Shown: positions 24,313 through 33,584, numbered from the stretch's first letter. The stretch: 64,000 bases of DNA from Micromonospora carbonacea (GCF_014205165.1 NZ_JACHMZ010000001.1:7298501-7362500); one strand, 5' to 3'. The notes: a model not told the origin generated them from the letters alone. Numbers and translations: made by a program.

Positions 24313-24717
24313 CTAGACCGAGCAGATCCTTGAGTAGGTCGTTCCGTCCGCGAACTCGTCGACGGCCGAACCTTCGGCCTCGACCCAGGCATGCGCCACG
24401 AACGGTGGGGCCGAGAGCACCCCGGTGCACCATGTCGGCCAGCTGCCGTTCATCCGGCAGACGAGCACGGTCGCGACCGAACGAAGCAGGCAGGCGTTAC
24501 GACCACAGCACCGGGTGCTCACGGCGAGTACGGTGTCCCGGGCTCGTTTAGCCTCGGCATATGTGGCCAGGGGAGCGTCCCCTCTGACCCTGGTGAGGAG
24601 CCGGCACAGTTCCTGGGGAGTCCTGCGCACCAACCGCCGGGCCACCACGACCGCCACGGCGGTGAGCACCCACTGTGGCGTCGAGACCCGGACGTCATGA
24701 TCCGGAAGTACAGGCAT
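24313..24717 (-). CDS. Lasso leader protease (B2, transglutaminase-like)
   Basis: 134 residues, ATG at 24717, one base after the B1 stop. Catalytic features of B2 are present: Cys in GRNACLLRSVATV, His in FVAHAWVEAEG and Asp in AVDEF, the Cys-His-Asp triad of the transglutaminase-like fold. B2 removes the leader after the conserved Thr-x, and works with B1, which holds the leader. The adjacent Cys pair (TRCCGRNAC) is common in the family. Length is normal. Confidence 0.92.
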   Translation of the reverse strand: MPVLPDHDVRVSTPQWVLTAVAVVVARRLVRRTPQELCRLLTRVRGDAPLATYAEAKRARDTVLAVSTRCCGRNACLLRSVATVLVCRMNGSWPTWCTGVLSAPPFVAHAWVEAEGSAVDEFADGTTYSRICSV

Positions 24718-24718
24718 C

Positions 24719-24976
24719 TCAACGCACCGCCAATCCGGCCGACCGGAGTTCGTCGAGCAAGGTGTCCACGTCCTGGCGGGCCCGTTCGACGGCCACGTCG
24801 AAGTGGCTGGTGAGATCCGCTACCGCCCCGTCCCGCCCTCGGCCGTCCCGCAGCGCCTGTACGACCCTCGCCGCGGTCCGGCTCAGTTGCCAGTACTGTC
24901 CATCGCGCAGGTCCAGGAGGACCGCGCCGTACTCGGTGACAGCGAGCTCGAGCTCACTACGAAGGAATATCTCCAC
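24719..24976 (-). CDS. Lasso leader-binding protein (B1, PqqD-like RRE)
   Basis: 85 residues from the GTG at 24976, with GGGAG upstream. A longer frame to 25153 would lie inside the cyclase gene. The sequence ELAVTEYGAVLLDLRDGQYW followed by QLSRTAARVVQAL is the winged-helix RiPP recognition element that binds the YxxP leader motif. It overlaps the cyclase stop by 20 bases and touches B2, so the three proteins are made together. It has no catalytic role of its own and guides the precursor to B2 and C. Confidence 0.92.
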   Translation of the reverse strand: MEIFLRSELELAVTEYGAVLLDLRDGQYWQLSRTAARVVQALRDGRGRDGAVADLTSHFDVAVERARQDVDTLLDELRSAGLAVR

Positions 24977-26822
24977 GTCGTTCTCCCGGATACTGAGCGT
25001 CAGTCGGTTGAGACCCGTGGTGCCGGTTCGTGTGGTTCCTGGCAAAAAGAGCACAGGTGAGCGTGGCGTCGACATCACGCACCGGCATCCACCGCTCGCG
25101 CGGGAAGGCGTGCGATCGCAACACGTCCAGGTCGATGATGCCCCGTTCTGCAAGCACCGAGTGGTGACAGATGTCGATCAATTCCGGCTCGGCCGCCCGG
25201 ATTCCACGAGACGCCTGCGGATCCCCCGAGGTCTTACGGGTCCGCCGCAGGAAGTCGTCCGGGAGCAGCCCCTGCATCGCGTCCCGGATCAGCGGTTTGA
25301 ACTGTTTGGGATGCCCACGGTCTTGGATCCGAGTTGCCAGGCATGCCTCAACGACCCGGTCATCGAGGAAGGGCGACTCGAACGCAACCTGTTGGGCGGC
25401 ACCGAGTTGTGCCCCCGCTCGGGCAACCCGGGCACCGCCCCGAATGACGGCCAAGTAGGCGTGGTCTCCGAGTGCCGGTGCGAGAGGGTCGGCAGTGCCT
25501 GCGATCTCACGCAGACGCGCGCTGACGGCGGCACGGTGTGCAGTCGTGAGCCATCTCGGCCAGTACAGTTGCTGGTCCCAGGCCAGCTCCATAGCCGTCA
25601 CCTTCCGGTATGGATCCCGGAACTCCATAGCCTCGACCATGTGGCCAAACCAGGTCCGGTACGGCTGTGAGCGCAACAGGGGCAGGAACGCCGTCCGGCA
25701 ATCCGTCCCTTCGAGAAGCTGCGATGTGCGTACCCGGCGGAGCGCGGTGAGCGGCCAGCGTCGCAAGAGGGTGTGGTCCCAGGCGGGCATAGGGGAAAGC
25801 AGGTGGTCACCGCCAAGGCCGTTGAGGTAGACCCGTGCGCCGTTACTCCGGGCGACCTCGATCATCGCCGCTATCCTCGGCGCGGCCCGAATGGTCTCGG
25901 ACGGTTCGTCGAACCGGGCGGTCACCTTGGACAGCCCGAGATAGAATGCCGGCAGCGACTCAAGTGACATGGTGCTGTGTTCGATGCCCCGCATGGCCGG
26001 CAATGCCTTGCGTGCCCAGACCAAGTCCTCGCGACCGCCCGGGTCGGTGTTGTACGCCGTGGAGGCGACGACTCTAGCCCGGCCGAGAGACGCGAAGTAC
26101 GTCACCGGGGTCGAGTCAAAACCGCCGGACAGATCTGAGTGCACCACCCCTCCACTGCTGGTACGGGTCGCGACGGCTGCAGCCAGCCGGTCGCGAAGCC
26201 GTTGGGCACCCCGCCTCCGATCCAACTCGGCCCCCGGAGGGGTCCACCATCGCCGATGCCAACATCGATTGCCGTCGGCCTCGATGGTGAGCGAGTCTCC
26301 CGGGGCGACCGGCTCGACCCCGCGCCACAGCGGTTCCTCTGACAGAGGATGCACCAACGGCATGATGGTGCGCATTGCGAGCGTGGTCTCGTCGAAGTCG
26401 AACGAACCTAGTTCGGCCAGCACGTCAGCCCGATCTGAGGCGACCCAGACACCATCGATCCGGGCACGGAAAACCCGCCGTACTCCCAGGGCCGATCCCA
26501 ATGCATGCGACCTGCCGGCGAACGACGCGACCACCCAGAAACTGCCGTCCAGTTCGCGGGCAAGCCGGTCCGGGCCATCCAGATGCCGGGCGGCCTGGTT
26601 TAGGCTGGCTGGGGTTGCGGCGGAGAAACCGACCACAGCCAAGCGGTGGTCGGATCTGTCCGCCGAGACCGCGACCTGTTCAGCCGGATGGTTATGCACC
26701 AGCCACGGCCGGCCTGACGGATGATGCAGGACGGTTGACTCACGAGCAAGGCGGCGGGCCAGTGGTACGGCCGAGTCGGTATCGGGGAGCACCACGAAAC
26801 CCCAACCTGCAATCACGGACAC
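24957..26822 (-). CDS. Lasso macrolactam synthetase (C, asparagine-synthetase-like)
   Basis: About 621 residues. The start is either GTG at 26822 or GTG at 26816, both behind GGGAGG; the latter overlaps the SARP stop as GTGA. The N-terminal domain resembles class II glutamine amidotransferases but lacks the N-terminal Cys, as in lasso cyclases. The C-terminal part is an asparagine-synthetase fold with the ATP-pyrophosphatase loop SDLSGGFDST near residue 230 and YLNGLGGDHLLSP. The enzyme adenylates the side-chain carboxylate of Asp8 or Glu9 and closes the ring onto the core N-terminus while the tail is threaded. The length is normal for C proteins (about 600). Confidence 0.94.
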   Translation of the reverse strand: MSVIAGWGFVVLPDTDSAVPLARRLARESTVLHHPSGRPWLVHNHPAEQVAVSADRSDHRLAVVGFSAATPASLNQAARHLDGPDRLARELDGSFWVVASFAGRSHALGSALGVRRVFRARIDGVWVASDRADVLAELGSFDFDETTLAMRTIMPLVHPLSEEPLWRGVEPVAPGDSLTIEADGNRCWHRRWWTPPGAELDRRRGAQRLRDRLAAAVATRTSSGGVVHSDLSGGFDSTPVTYFASLGRARVVASTAYNTDPGGREDLVWARKALPAMRGIEHSTMSLESLPAFYLGLSKVTARFDEPSETIRAAPRIAAMIEVARSNGARVYLNGLGGDHLLSPMPAWDHTLLRRWPLTALRRVRTSQLLEGTDCRTAFLPLLRSQPYRTWFGHMVEAMEFRDPYRKVTAMELAWDQQLYWPRWLTTAHRAAVSARLREIAGTADPLAPALGDHAYLAVIRGGARVARAGAQLGAAQQVAFESPFLDDRVVEACLATRIQDRGHPKQFKPLIRDAMQGLLPDDFLRRTRKTSGDPQASRGIRAAEPELIDICHHSVLAERGIIDLDVLRSHAFPRERWMPVRDVDATLTCALFARNHTNRHHGSQPTDAQYPGERRGDIPS

Positions 26823-28789
26823 CCTGCCTCCCCGCGCCAATTCGTGTGCACTGACTTCCTGTTGCCACCAGGCTGGCATCGACCAGTGCACCTGGCGTGG
26901 TCCTGCCGTGGTGAAGCGGATTCGTACGATGATCCGCGCTGGCTTCCGTGATCTCCGCCGAGTGCTGGTGGCCGGGGGGCCGCTGAGTCTTGGTGCCTGG
27001 GCGCGGCCGTTGCGTCCGCCGGAGCCCAGTCGCGCACGACGGCCTGCTGCAACCGGTGTATCCGGTACGATCCAAAGCCACGCTGCTCAACCAGGCTCAT
27101 CGAGATGAGTCGCTCCAGCAGGACCCGCACCTGAGCACGGTCCACCCCCATCAGGCCAGCGGCCGCGTCCAGATCGAAGCTCGGCCACAGACGCGATGAC
27201 AACCGTCGCAGCAGGATGGTTTCGGCGGGCTCCAGCCAGTTGAAGGCACGACTCAGCACGACCCGAATGTTGGCCTCGGCGTCGTCGTCGGTCTGCAGCA
27301 GGTCTAGAAGGTTGCGCTCGTCTTGAAGTTCCGCCACCAACTGGCCAAGGCTGACTTCGGTGATCCGACAGAATCGCTCGATCGCGATCCGCAACGCCAA
27401 CGGCAGTCCGGCGCAGAGGTCGAGAAGTTGGTCTACCGCGTCCGCCTCAACCGCGCGCCGGGACTGCTTCAGGAGCGCGCCGACCAACTCCCGACCCTCA
27501 TCGGGCCGTAGCCGACCCACCGAGAGTCGGGCCGCCCCGTTCCGAGCCACCAGGCCACGGAGCTGGTTCTGACTGGTTATCAGCACCACTCCGCCCACCC
27601 CGGGCAGCAGCTTCTCCACCTGATGGTGGTCGCGGGCATCGTCCAGGACCACCAGCATCCGCCGGCTCGTCAGCACCGAGCGGCAGAGCGCGATCCGGCT
27701 GAGGTCCCCTTCAGGGATGTCGCCGTCCCCGGTGCCGAACGCGCGAAGGAGCTCCGCTGCGACCTCGCCCGGCGGGAGCGCCTGCCCGGGACGGGACCCA
27801 CGTAGGTCAAGGTATAGCCGGCCATTGGGGAACGGAAGCGAGGTGTGTTCCAACCAGTGCCGAACCAAGGCGGTCTTGCCGACCCCCGCGCCCCCATCGA
27901 GCACCACGACCCTGGCCGTGTCCCTGCAGAGATGATCGAGGGCGTTTATCTCCCCCCGGCGACCCACGAACCTGTCAGCCGGCAACGTCGGAGTACGCAC
28001 CGCCGACACGGCGGTTGGCGACCTGACCTCTCCTTCTAGCTTGGTGTTCTCACTGAGGATTCGTAGATGCAGGGCGCGGAGATTCGCGGATGGTGCCACC
28101 CCGAGCTGATCCGCCAGCAACTGCCTGACCTGTTGGTACCTACTGAGCGCCTCGGCCGTACGACCGCCGCGATGCAGGCTGAGGATGAGTCGGTGCCAGA
28201 GAGTCTCCCGAAGCGGGTAGTAGGCGATCAACCTCTGCACCTCAGAAGAGACCATCCATGCCTCATCGCGATCGAGCGAGAGGTCGCACTGTCGCTCGAC
28301 GGTCTGCAACATTTCCTCTTCCAGGCCGACAGCGATATCGTCAGCCCATCGGGCGGTTCCAAGCCCACTCAGCGGGCGGCCCCGCCACAACCGAAGAGCT
28401 TCGGCGAGCAGTGCTGCCTCCTCAAGCGGATCGGCACAGGTAGTGGCTTCCTGGCGAAGCCGCCTGAACCGATTGAGGTCGATGCTTTCCGACTCAACCA
28501 TCAACCGGTATCCGCCAGCATCGAAGTCTATAGCTGTGGAATCAGTGCGGCCGGCCCCGCGCAGTACGCTCCGCAGGCGCCTGACATAGCCCCGCAGCGT
28601 GGTCCGCGCAGAGCGTGGTGGCTCTTCGTCCCACAATCGCTCAACTAGTTCATCGACGCTTACGATCTGACCAGACCTCAAAGCAAGCGTGGCAAGAAGC
28701 AGTCGCTGCTTGGTTCCGGGTACTGGCACTGAGCGTCCCGCCGTCTGCACCTGCAGGTCGCCCAGCATCGCAATAGAGAAGCCGCCCAT
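26813..28789 (-). CDS. SARP-family transcriptional activator with NB-ARC domain
   Basis: 658 residues from the ATG at 28789; the frame is open further upstream without a good start. Residues 1-95 are an OmpR-like winged helix (GTKQRLLLATLALRSGQIVS, then TTLRGYVRRLRSVLRG). Residues about 100-245 are the BTAD domain (ALRLWRGRPLSG). An NB-ARC ATPase follows with P-loop DGGAGVGKTALVRHW near residue 300 and LVVLDDARD. There are no TPRs. The last 60 residues are Pro/Ser/Arg-rich. SARPs activate antibiotic clusters. As the first gene of the lasso transcript, with its stop overlapping the cyclase start, it is the likely cluster-specific activator. Confidence 0.9.
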   Translation of the reverse strand: MGGFSIAMLGDLQVQTAGRSVPVPGTKQRLLLATLALRSGQIVSVDELVERLWDEEPPRSARTTLRGYVRRLRSVLRGAGRTDSTAIDFDAGGYRLMVESESIDLNRFRRLRQEATTCADPLEEAALLAEALRLWRGRPLSGLGTARWADDIAVGLEEEMLQTVERQCDLSLDRDEAWMVSSEVQRLIAYYPLRETLWHRLILSLHRGGRTAEALSRYQQVRQLLADQLGVAPSANLRALHLRILSENTKLEGEVRSPTAVSAVRTPTLPADRFVGRRGEINALDHLCRDTARVVVLDGGAGVGKTALVRHWLEHTSLPFPNGRLYLDLRGSRPGQALPPGEVAAELLRAFGTGDGDIPEGDLSRIALCRSVLTSRRMLVVLDDARDHHQVEKLLPGVGGVVLITSQNQLRGLVARNGAARLSVGRLRPDEGRELVGALLKQSRRAVEADAVDQLLDLCAGLPLALRIAIERFCRITEVSLGQLVAELQDERNLLDLLQTDDDAEANIRVVLSRAFNWLEPAETILLRRLSSRLWPSFDLDAAAGLMGVDRAQVRVLLERLISMSLVEQRGFGSYRIHRLQQAVVRDWAPADATAAPRHQDSAAPRPPALGGDHGSQRGSSYESASPRQDHARCTGRCQPGGNRKSVHTNWRGEAGCP

Positions 28790-29498
28790 GGCCGCGCCCC
28801 CGAGAGCTCTAGCTGATTGGACTACCAGACCATAGCGAGATCCGCATGGCCCGAATGTGGGTTCTTCACCCCACAAGCGACCCCGCCGGGAGCGTGGGCA
28901 GGAGTGATTCTGCGGATCAGAACGTCGGCAGGGCCACGGCAAGGTCCTGGTGTTTCTGGCTCGGGCGGCTTGAAGCAGAAACTCCACTGCGGCTGGCAAC
29001 AAGACGGGCATGACCCGTTCAGGTGATCATCGAGATTCCCACGCCATGCTGATCGCTCGAAGTGAAGTAATGCCCCCGCTGTCATCATAGTTGATCTCGT
29101 AGGTGCCCCGCGCACCGCTCTGACCGTGCCCGAAACCGCTGGTGGGCGGCCCGAAGCGCTCGCCGGTTTGCCTGATCCATGCGCTCGACGGAGCGTCCGA
29201 CATGTTGACAAATCTGTCAAGGCTACTACTTGTGCAGTCCCGCCGCGCCGCGTCGATCCGCATCGCGGTTGACGAGTGCCGATCTCGACGCCGTTCGTCA
29301 GTGGTTTGCGCGGCGGTATAGGGTCCGCAGAAATCCATCCACGCTGCCGGCAATAGCGATTGCTCTATCTGCGTCTCGCAGTGCAGGACGGTCGCAAGGA
29401 AGTTCTTGACAGGCCGAAAGATGGCGTCAAAGTGGGGTTAATCGGGTGCGCGAGATTGATTCGATCAAGGCTGTGACCTGGTTCGGCTGGCTTGTCGT
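28790..29498. other. Right part of the island, promoter region of the lasso genes
   Basis: No gene is convincing. It must hold the promoter of the SARP-lasso transcript. Minus-strand frames at 29027-29203 (58 residues, with FGHGQSGARGTYEINYDDSG) and 28822-29036 look partly protein-like and may be decayed coding sequence, but neither has a ribosome binding site or a known family. Confidence 0.45.
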
Positions 29499-29940
29499 CT
29501 ACGGATCAGAAGGTTAGGGCTTCGAGTCCCTTCGGGCGCGCTTCACGATCAAGGTCGTGACCAGCGGAAACGCGGGTCGCGGCCTTGATCGCTTTCGCGG
29601 GCTGGGACGGATCTTCCCAGGATTTGGAATCTGGTGCTCCGATCGTGCTCCGTTGTCGGTGTGCTGTTCCGGCGGTGGTTCGTGCCGGGCTGTGCTGACC
29701 AGTGCGTTTGCATGTCGACTGGTCTGGATCGTGGCTGGGATGCGATGGGTCAGGGTGCGATCAACGTCCACTGTGGTCGGTATAGTGGATCTTGTTTGGC
29801 GGGGTGGGTGTCCGGTCGGTCGGTTGCCGTTGACCTGGGCTGGCGCAGGTGTGGCGCGCAGGGGTCGGGATGTCATCCAGGCGATCATCGGCGGTGACGG
29901 CCGGGAGGCCGACGCATCTGATTCCTGCATGTGCGGGCGG
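29499..29940 (+). repeat. Right direct repeat (partial tRNA-Arg plus shared flank)
   Basis: Copy of 17747-18185. It holds only the 3' half of tRNA-Arg, from CTACGGATCAGAAGG, and cannot be a functional tRNA. The bases before it (29455-29490) include GATCAAGGCTGTGACC, a partial echo of the hairpin region after the tRNA, so the site may have been rearranged more than once. Confidence 0.8.
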
Positions 29941-30021
29941 CCCTGCGCGGCGGTCGCCCCCGGGGCTGGTGAGACCGGACCGCGGCGGTCCAGTCCCTCC
30001 GCTGGAGGCTGCCGCCGGCTC

Positions 30022-30255
30022 TCAAGAAGCGGAAGGCTCCTCATGCCGGTGGAGCCAGCCGACGGCTGCCCGATCGATGAGTCCTTGTTGCCGCACCCAT
30101 CGGACAAGCAAGGCGATGGCGAGCGACAGGACCAGGCCCGCCCGTTCGGGTGCACCCGTCTTCCACGCCAGTCCGCCAACGATCGCGGCGGTCAGGAGCA
30201 GAACCCACTCAGTCTTCCCAGGGGTCACCCATCGGAGCAACCTTGTGCGAATCAT
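30022..30255 (-). CDS. Small membrane protein, unknown
   Basis: 77 residues from the ATG at 30255 (MIRTRLLRWVTPGKTEWVLL). Two hydrophobic stretches (EWVLLLTAAIVGGLAW and AGLVLSLAIALLVRW) suggest a hairpin of two membrane helices, with basic ends. No family was recognised and the ribosome binding site is weak. Codon use is ordinary for a real gene. It lies between the second repeat and the IS256 element, so it may be cargo of a second island unit. Confidence 0.5.
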   Translation of the reverse strand: MIRTRLLRWVTPGKTEWVLLLTAAIVGGLAWKTGAPERAGLVLSLAIALLVRWVRQQGLIDRAAVGWLHRHEEPSAS

Positions 30256-30410
30256 GAGCACACCGAAGCACCTATCCGCTCGAACTATCAGGCGAGAACG
30301 AACTCGTGTTATCGGGGGAACCTCAGCCGTGGCCGGTAGCTGGGTCTGTGTCTCCACCGGGCGGCGGGTCAGCCAGACAAGCCCTGCCGGTCACGTCCGC
30401 GCTGGTGGTG

Positions 30411-31751
30411 TAAGAGACGGCCATCGCGTGATCCGGTCTGATGCTATGCGGCGATTGGTGCTGCGTTGGGCTGGTCGGTGTCGTGTTGGCGGGTGTCGAC
30501 GGTGATCAGGCGGGCTTTGGCGAGGAGTTCCAGGCCCATGTAGCGGCGTCTTTCGGTCCACTCGTCGGTCTGCTCGGCCAGGACCGCGCCGACGAGTCTG
30601 ATGATCGCCGCCCGGTTGGGAAAGATGCCGACGACGTCGGTGCGGCGGCGGATCTCCTTGTTCAACCGCTCCTGGGGATTGTTGGACCAGATCTGGCGCC
30701 AGATCTCGCGGGGGAAGCCGGTGAAGGCGAGCAGGTCGTCGCGGGCGGCGTCGAGGTGTTCGGCCGCAGCGGGGAACTTCGCTTCGATCGTGGCGACGAC
30801 CCGCCGGAACTGGGCGTGGACGGCGTCGGCGTCGGGCTGGTCGAAGATCGTGCGGACGAGGGTGGCGATCCACGGCTGCGCCGATCTGGGGACCTTCGTG
30901 AGCAGGTTGCGCAAGTAGTGGGTGCGGCATCGTTGCCAGGCGGCGCCGGGCAGCGCGGCGCCGATCGCTGCGACGAGGCCGCGATGGGCGTCGGAGATGA
31001 CGAGCTGGACGCCGGACAGTCCGCGGGCCGTCAGGGACCGCAGGAATGCCAGCCATCCGGCCCCGTCTTCGTCCGAGGCGACGTCGACGCCGAGGACTTC
31101 ACGTTGGCCGTCGGCGTTGACCCCGACGGCGACCAGAGCGTGGACGTTGACGGTGCGGCCGTGCTCGCGGACCTTCATCGTCAACGCGTCGGTCCACACG
31201 AACGTGTAGTGGGCGGCGTCGAGGGGCCGGTTGCGGAACGCCTCGACTTGGGCGTCCAGGTGGGCGGCCATCTCCGAGACCTGCGACTTCGACAGCTGCC
31301 GGATCCCGAGCTGCTCGACCAGCTTCTCCACCCGCCGCGTCGACACCCCGAGCAGATAGCTCGTGGCGACCACTGAGACCAGGGCCTGCTCGGCCCGCCG
31401 CCGGTGCGTCAGCAGCCAGTCCGGGAAGTAGGAGCCCTGCCGCAGCTTCGGGATCGCCAGGTCGATCGTGCCGGCCCGGGTGTCCCACTCCCGAGGCCGG
31501 TAGCCGTTGCGGGAGTTGACCCGCTCGTCGCTGCGCTGTCCGTAACCGGCGCCGCAGATCGCGTCGGCCTCGGCGGACATCACCGCCTGCGCGAACGTTT
31601 TGATCATCGCCTGCAACACGTCCGGCGACGCGCCCTCGATCTGCTCGCGCAGCAGGTCAACGGGGTTCACACTCTCTGAAGCGGCCATCGCGTTCTCTCT
31701 TCCTTCTCTGACTTGGTCGTCTTGAAGGATCGACGCGATGGCCGTCTCTCA
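30411..31751 (-). mobile_element. IS256-family insertion sequence
   Basis: Terminal inverted repeats of 19 bp with one mismatch: 30411-30429 (TAAGAGACGGCCATCGCGT) and 31733-31751. They flank a single intact transposase gene, and the size of 1341 bp fits the family. The flanking bases on the two sides do not match, so no target duplication is visible. That points to rearrangement after insertion. Confidence 0.88.
30444..31688 (-). CDS. IS256-family (Mutator-type) transposase
   Basis: 414 residues, full length. Family landmarks: GQRSDERVNSRNGYRPREWD, TFVWTDALTMKVREHGRTVN with the first catalytic Asp, LVISDAHRGLVAAIGAALPG with the second, and WSNNPQERLNKEIRRRTDVV with the catalytic Glu. It appears intact and could be active. 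It cuts and rejoins DNA at the element's inverted repeats. Confidence 0.96.
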   Translation of the reverse strand: MAASESVNPVDLLREQIEGASPDVLQAMIKTFAQAVMSAEADAICGAGYGQRSDERVNSRNGYRPREWDTRAGTIDLAIPKLRQGSYFPDWLLTHRRRAEQALVSVVATSYLLGVSTRRVEKLVEQLGIRQLSKSQVSEMAAHLDAQVEAFRNRPLDAAHYTFVWTDALTMKVREHGRTVNVHALVAVGVNADGQREVLGVDVASDEDGAGWLAFLRSLTARGLSGVQLVISDAHRGLVAAIGAALPGAAWQRCRTHYLRNLLTKVPRSAQPWIATLVRTIFDQPDADAVHAQFRRVVATIEAKFPAAAEHLDAARDDLLAFTGFPREIWRQIWSNNPQERLNKEIRRRTDVVGIFPNRAAIIRLVGAVLAEQTDEWTERRRYMGLELLAKARLITVDTRQHDTDQPNAAPIAA

Positions 31752-32029
31752 TCTACGCAACACGCCCAACACGGGCAAGTCGTACACCACTTCCGTGGAC
31801 GCAACCGCCCTGCTGCCGTAGAGAACCACAGTAGGGACGGCACGACAGCCGCGATGAGAGCGAGTCGCCAGACCTGTGCTTCGCCGGGTCAACGACGTGG
31901 TGGAGGACAATCAGCGTGGCGGTGAGCCACGCCACTGCCTCCATCCCGTGGTTGCGCACCCGGGCCACGGAGAGTCGCCTTCCCTTGCGTACCGGCGGAG
32001 GTGGGAGTTTCACCCCTGGTCACCAAGGG
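31752..32029 (-). other. Decayed sequence beside the IS256 element
   Basis: A minus-strand frame from about 32010 has VRNHGMEAVAWLTATLIVLH, which could be a membrane segment of a gene cut by the IS, but no family is recognised. Nothing else is seen. Confidence 0.3.
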
Positions 32030-32455
32030 CCCGCGGCGACGGGCCGTTGTTGTGGTGCTGATAGTAGGCGGATCGGGAGACCTTGAGCAGCTCACAGGAA
32101 CGCTTCACGTTCCCGCCGGGCCGCGCCTTCTCCGCCTCGATGAACGGGTACACGTTCACCGGGTCTCCGTTGCGAAGAATCGGTCGCCCCCTTGTGGATG
32201 TCGACGTCCTCGCGCAGCCGGCGGTTCTTCCGCCGCAACGCCGCCAACTCCTCCCGCTCAATGCTGGTAAGCCCGTCCGTACGGGTACCGGCGTCACGCC
32301 ACCGCTTACGCCAGCCGAATACCGCGCTCTGCGACACCGCAGCCGCACCGCGATCTCCGGTACCGAATGCCCTGGGCCAGCCAGTCCGCCGCCTGCCGCC
32401 GCACCGCCTCCCGTCGAGCCCGCCCCTGCCGGGACAGACCACCACCATCGGGGTA
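32030..32455 (-). pseudogene. Fused remnants of IS630-like and IS3-family transposase genes
   Basis: Minus-strand pieces in several frames: a helix-turn-helix start (EAVRRQAADWLAQG, PEIAVRLR, then SQSAVFGWRKRWRDAG) as in IS630-type proteins, joined to the end of an IS3 orfA (EREELAALRRKNRRLREDVD) and the first 45 residues of IS3 orfB (VNVYPFIEAEKARPGGNVKR, SRSAYYQHHNNGPSPRA, from GTG at 32159). The catalytic part of orfB is gone. Non-functional debris. Confidence 0.75.
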
Positions 32456-32607
32456 TCTCATACCTTCGATCTACCCCGAGCCCCACCCTCCACATCACGA
32501 TCAACTCCACAACAGACGAAAGTGACCTTTCAACCTCTGTAGCGCGGCCCCCACCAGGTCGGCGACCGGAGAGTTGAGCCGCACCGGCCGTCCCGCATGC
32601 TGTGCCG

Positions 32608-33369
32608 ATGGGCGCACGGGTGAAACGGGACGGCGCGGTGACAACGGTGATCCTGGATGAACCGGCGAGCCGCAACGCGGTCGACGGTCCGACCGCACAG
32701 GCGCTCGCCGACGCGTTCCGGGCCTTCGACGCCGACGACGGCGCGGCGGTCGCGGTGCTCTGCAGAGCCGGCGGCACGTTCAGCTCCGGAGTCGACCTGA
32801 CCGCCATCGGTACGCCGAGCGGCAACCGGGTCGAGGCGGCGGGGGACGGTCCGATGGGCCCGACCCGGTTGCGCCTGGGCAAGCCGGTGATCGCCGCCAT
32901 CAGCGGGTACGCCGTGGCGGGTGGGCTGGCACTGGCGCTCTGGTGCGACCTGCGGGTCGCCGAGTCCGACGCCACCCTCGGGGTGTTCTGCCGCCGCTGG
33001 GGCGTACCGCTGATCGACGGCGGCACGGTTCGACTGCCCCGGTTGATCGGCGAGAGCCGGGCGATGCACCTGATCCTCACCGGCCGACCGGTGACCGTCG
33101 ACGAGGGGTACGCCATCGGGTTGATGAACCGGCTTGTCGAGCCGGGCACCGCCCGCGCGGCGGCCGAGCGACTGGCCGCCGAGATCGCCGCCACACCGCA
33201 GACCTGCCTGCGCAACGATCGGCTGGCCCTGCTGGCCGGCGTCGGCCAGCCGGAAGACGAGGCGCTGGCGACCGAGCTGGCCTACGGACTGGACTCGCTC
33301 GCCGCCGACGCGCTGACCGGCGCGGCCCGGTTCACCGCCGGTGCCGGCCGGCACGGCGAGTCCGGGTAA
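32608..33369 (+). CDS. Enoyl-CoA hydratase/isomerase (crotonase) family protein
   Basis: 253 residues from the ATG at 32608 (GTG at 32602 is possible). The crotonase oxyanion-hole segments are present: FSSGVDLTAIG and KPVIAAISGYAVAGGLALAL. The catalytic region reads ATLGVFCRRWGVPLIDGGTV; a Glu of classic hydratases near here is not obvious, so the reaction may differ. Members act on acyl-CoA thioesters in the cytosol. It stands alone between IS debris and the chaperone cluster. Confidence 0.88.
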   Translation: MGARVKRDGAVTTVILDEPASRNAVDGPTAQALADAFRAFDADDGAAVAVLCRAGGTFSSGVDLTAIGTPSGNRVEAAGDGPMGPTRLRLGKPVIAAISGYAVAGGLALALWCDLRVAESDATLGVFCRRWGVPLIDGGTVRLPRLIGESRAMHLILTGRPVTVDEGYAIGLMNRLVEPGTARAAAERLAAEIAATPQTCLRNDRLALLAGVGQPEDEALATELAYGLDSLAADALTGAARFTAGAGRHGESG

Positions 33370-33584
33370 TAGGCGGTCAGCGCAGTCGGGAACCTGACTC
33401 GCGGGAATATCCGACAATCGGCTCGGCCGAACGTCTGACGATCCGCACCTTCGCCACCGCCCGCGCGGAGTTTTTCGGATTGTCTATCCTCGGTGGATGG
33501 TCCATTCACGCATCCGGACCGCGAGGGTCGTGGGCCACCTGTGGTATTTCTCAAGACCTCGTATAAGTCGGCGGAGGTGACAGC
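33370..33584. promoter_or_regulatory. Leader region of the chaperone-type operon
   Basis: 215 bases without a gene. It is relatively A/T-rich near 33400-33570 and must hold the promoter for the five overlapping genes that follow. GGAGGTGA at 33573-33580 is the ribosome binding site of the first gene. No heat-shock inverted repeat of CIRCE or HAIR type was seen. Confidence 0.5.

Larger units (their letters stand above)
17747..29498. mobile_element. Genomic island at tRNA-Arg carrying a lasso-peptide cluster
   Basis: The segment is bounded by two direct repeats of about 440 bases. Each begins with the 3' half of tRNA-Arg(ACG). The distance is 11752 bases. Content is a decayed secreted-protein gene, a two-component system and a full lasso cluster. 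Many genes use A/T-ending codons more than the flanking chromosome. No integrase or excisionase was found, so it is either a non-autonomous element or one unit of a tandem accretion whose integrase is lost or lies elsewhere. The boundary call rests on the repeats alone. Confidence 0.7.

Noticed and set aside
29499..29540. Second tRNA-Arg gene
   Set aside because: Only the 3' half from the anticodon loop is present, with a mismatch in the T-arm. It cannot fold into a tRNA.
30402..31760. Target-site duplication of the IS256 element
   Set aside because: The 9 bases on each side do not match, so no duplication can be claimed.
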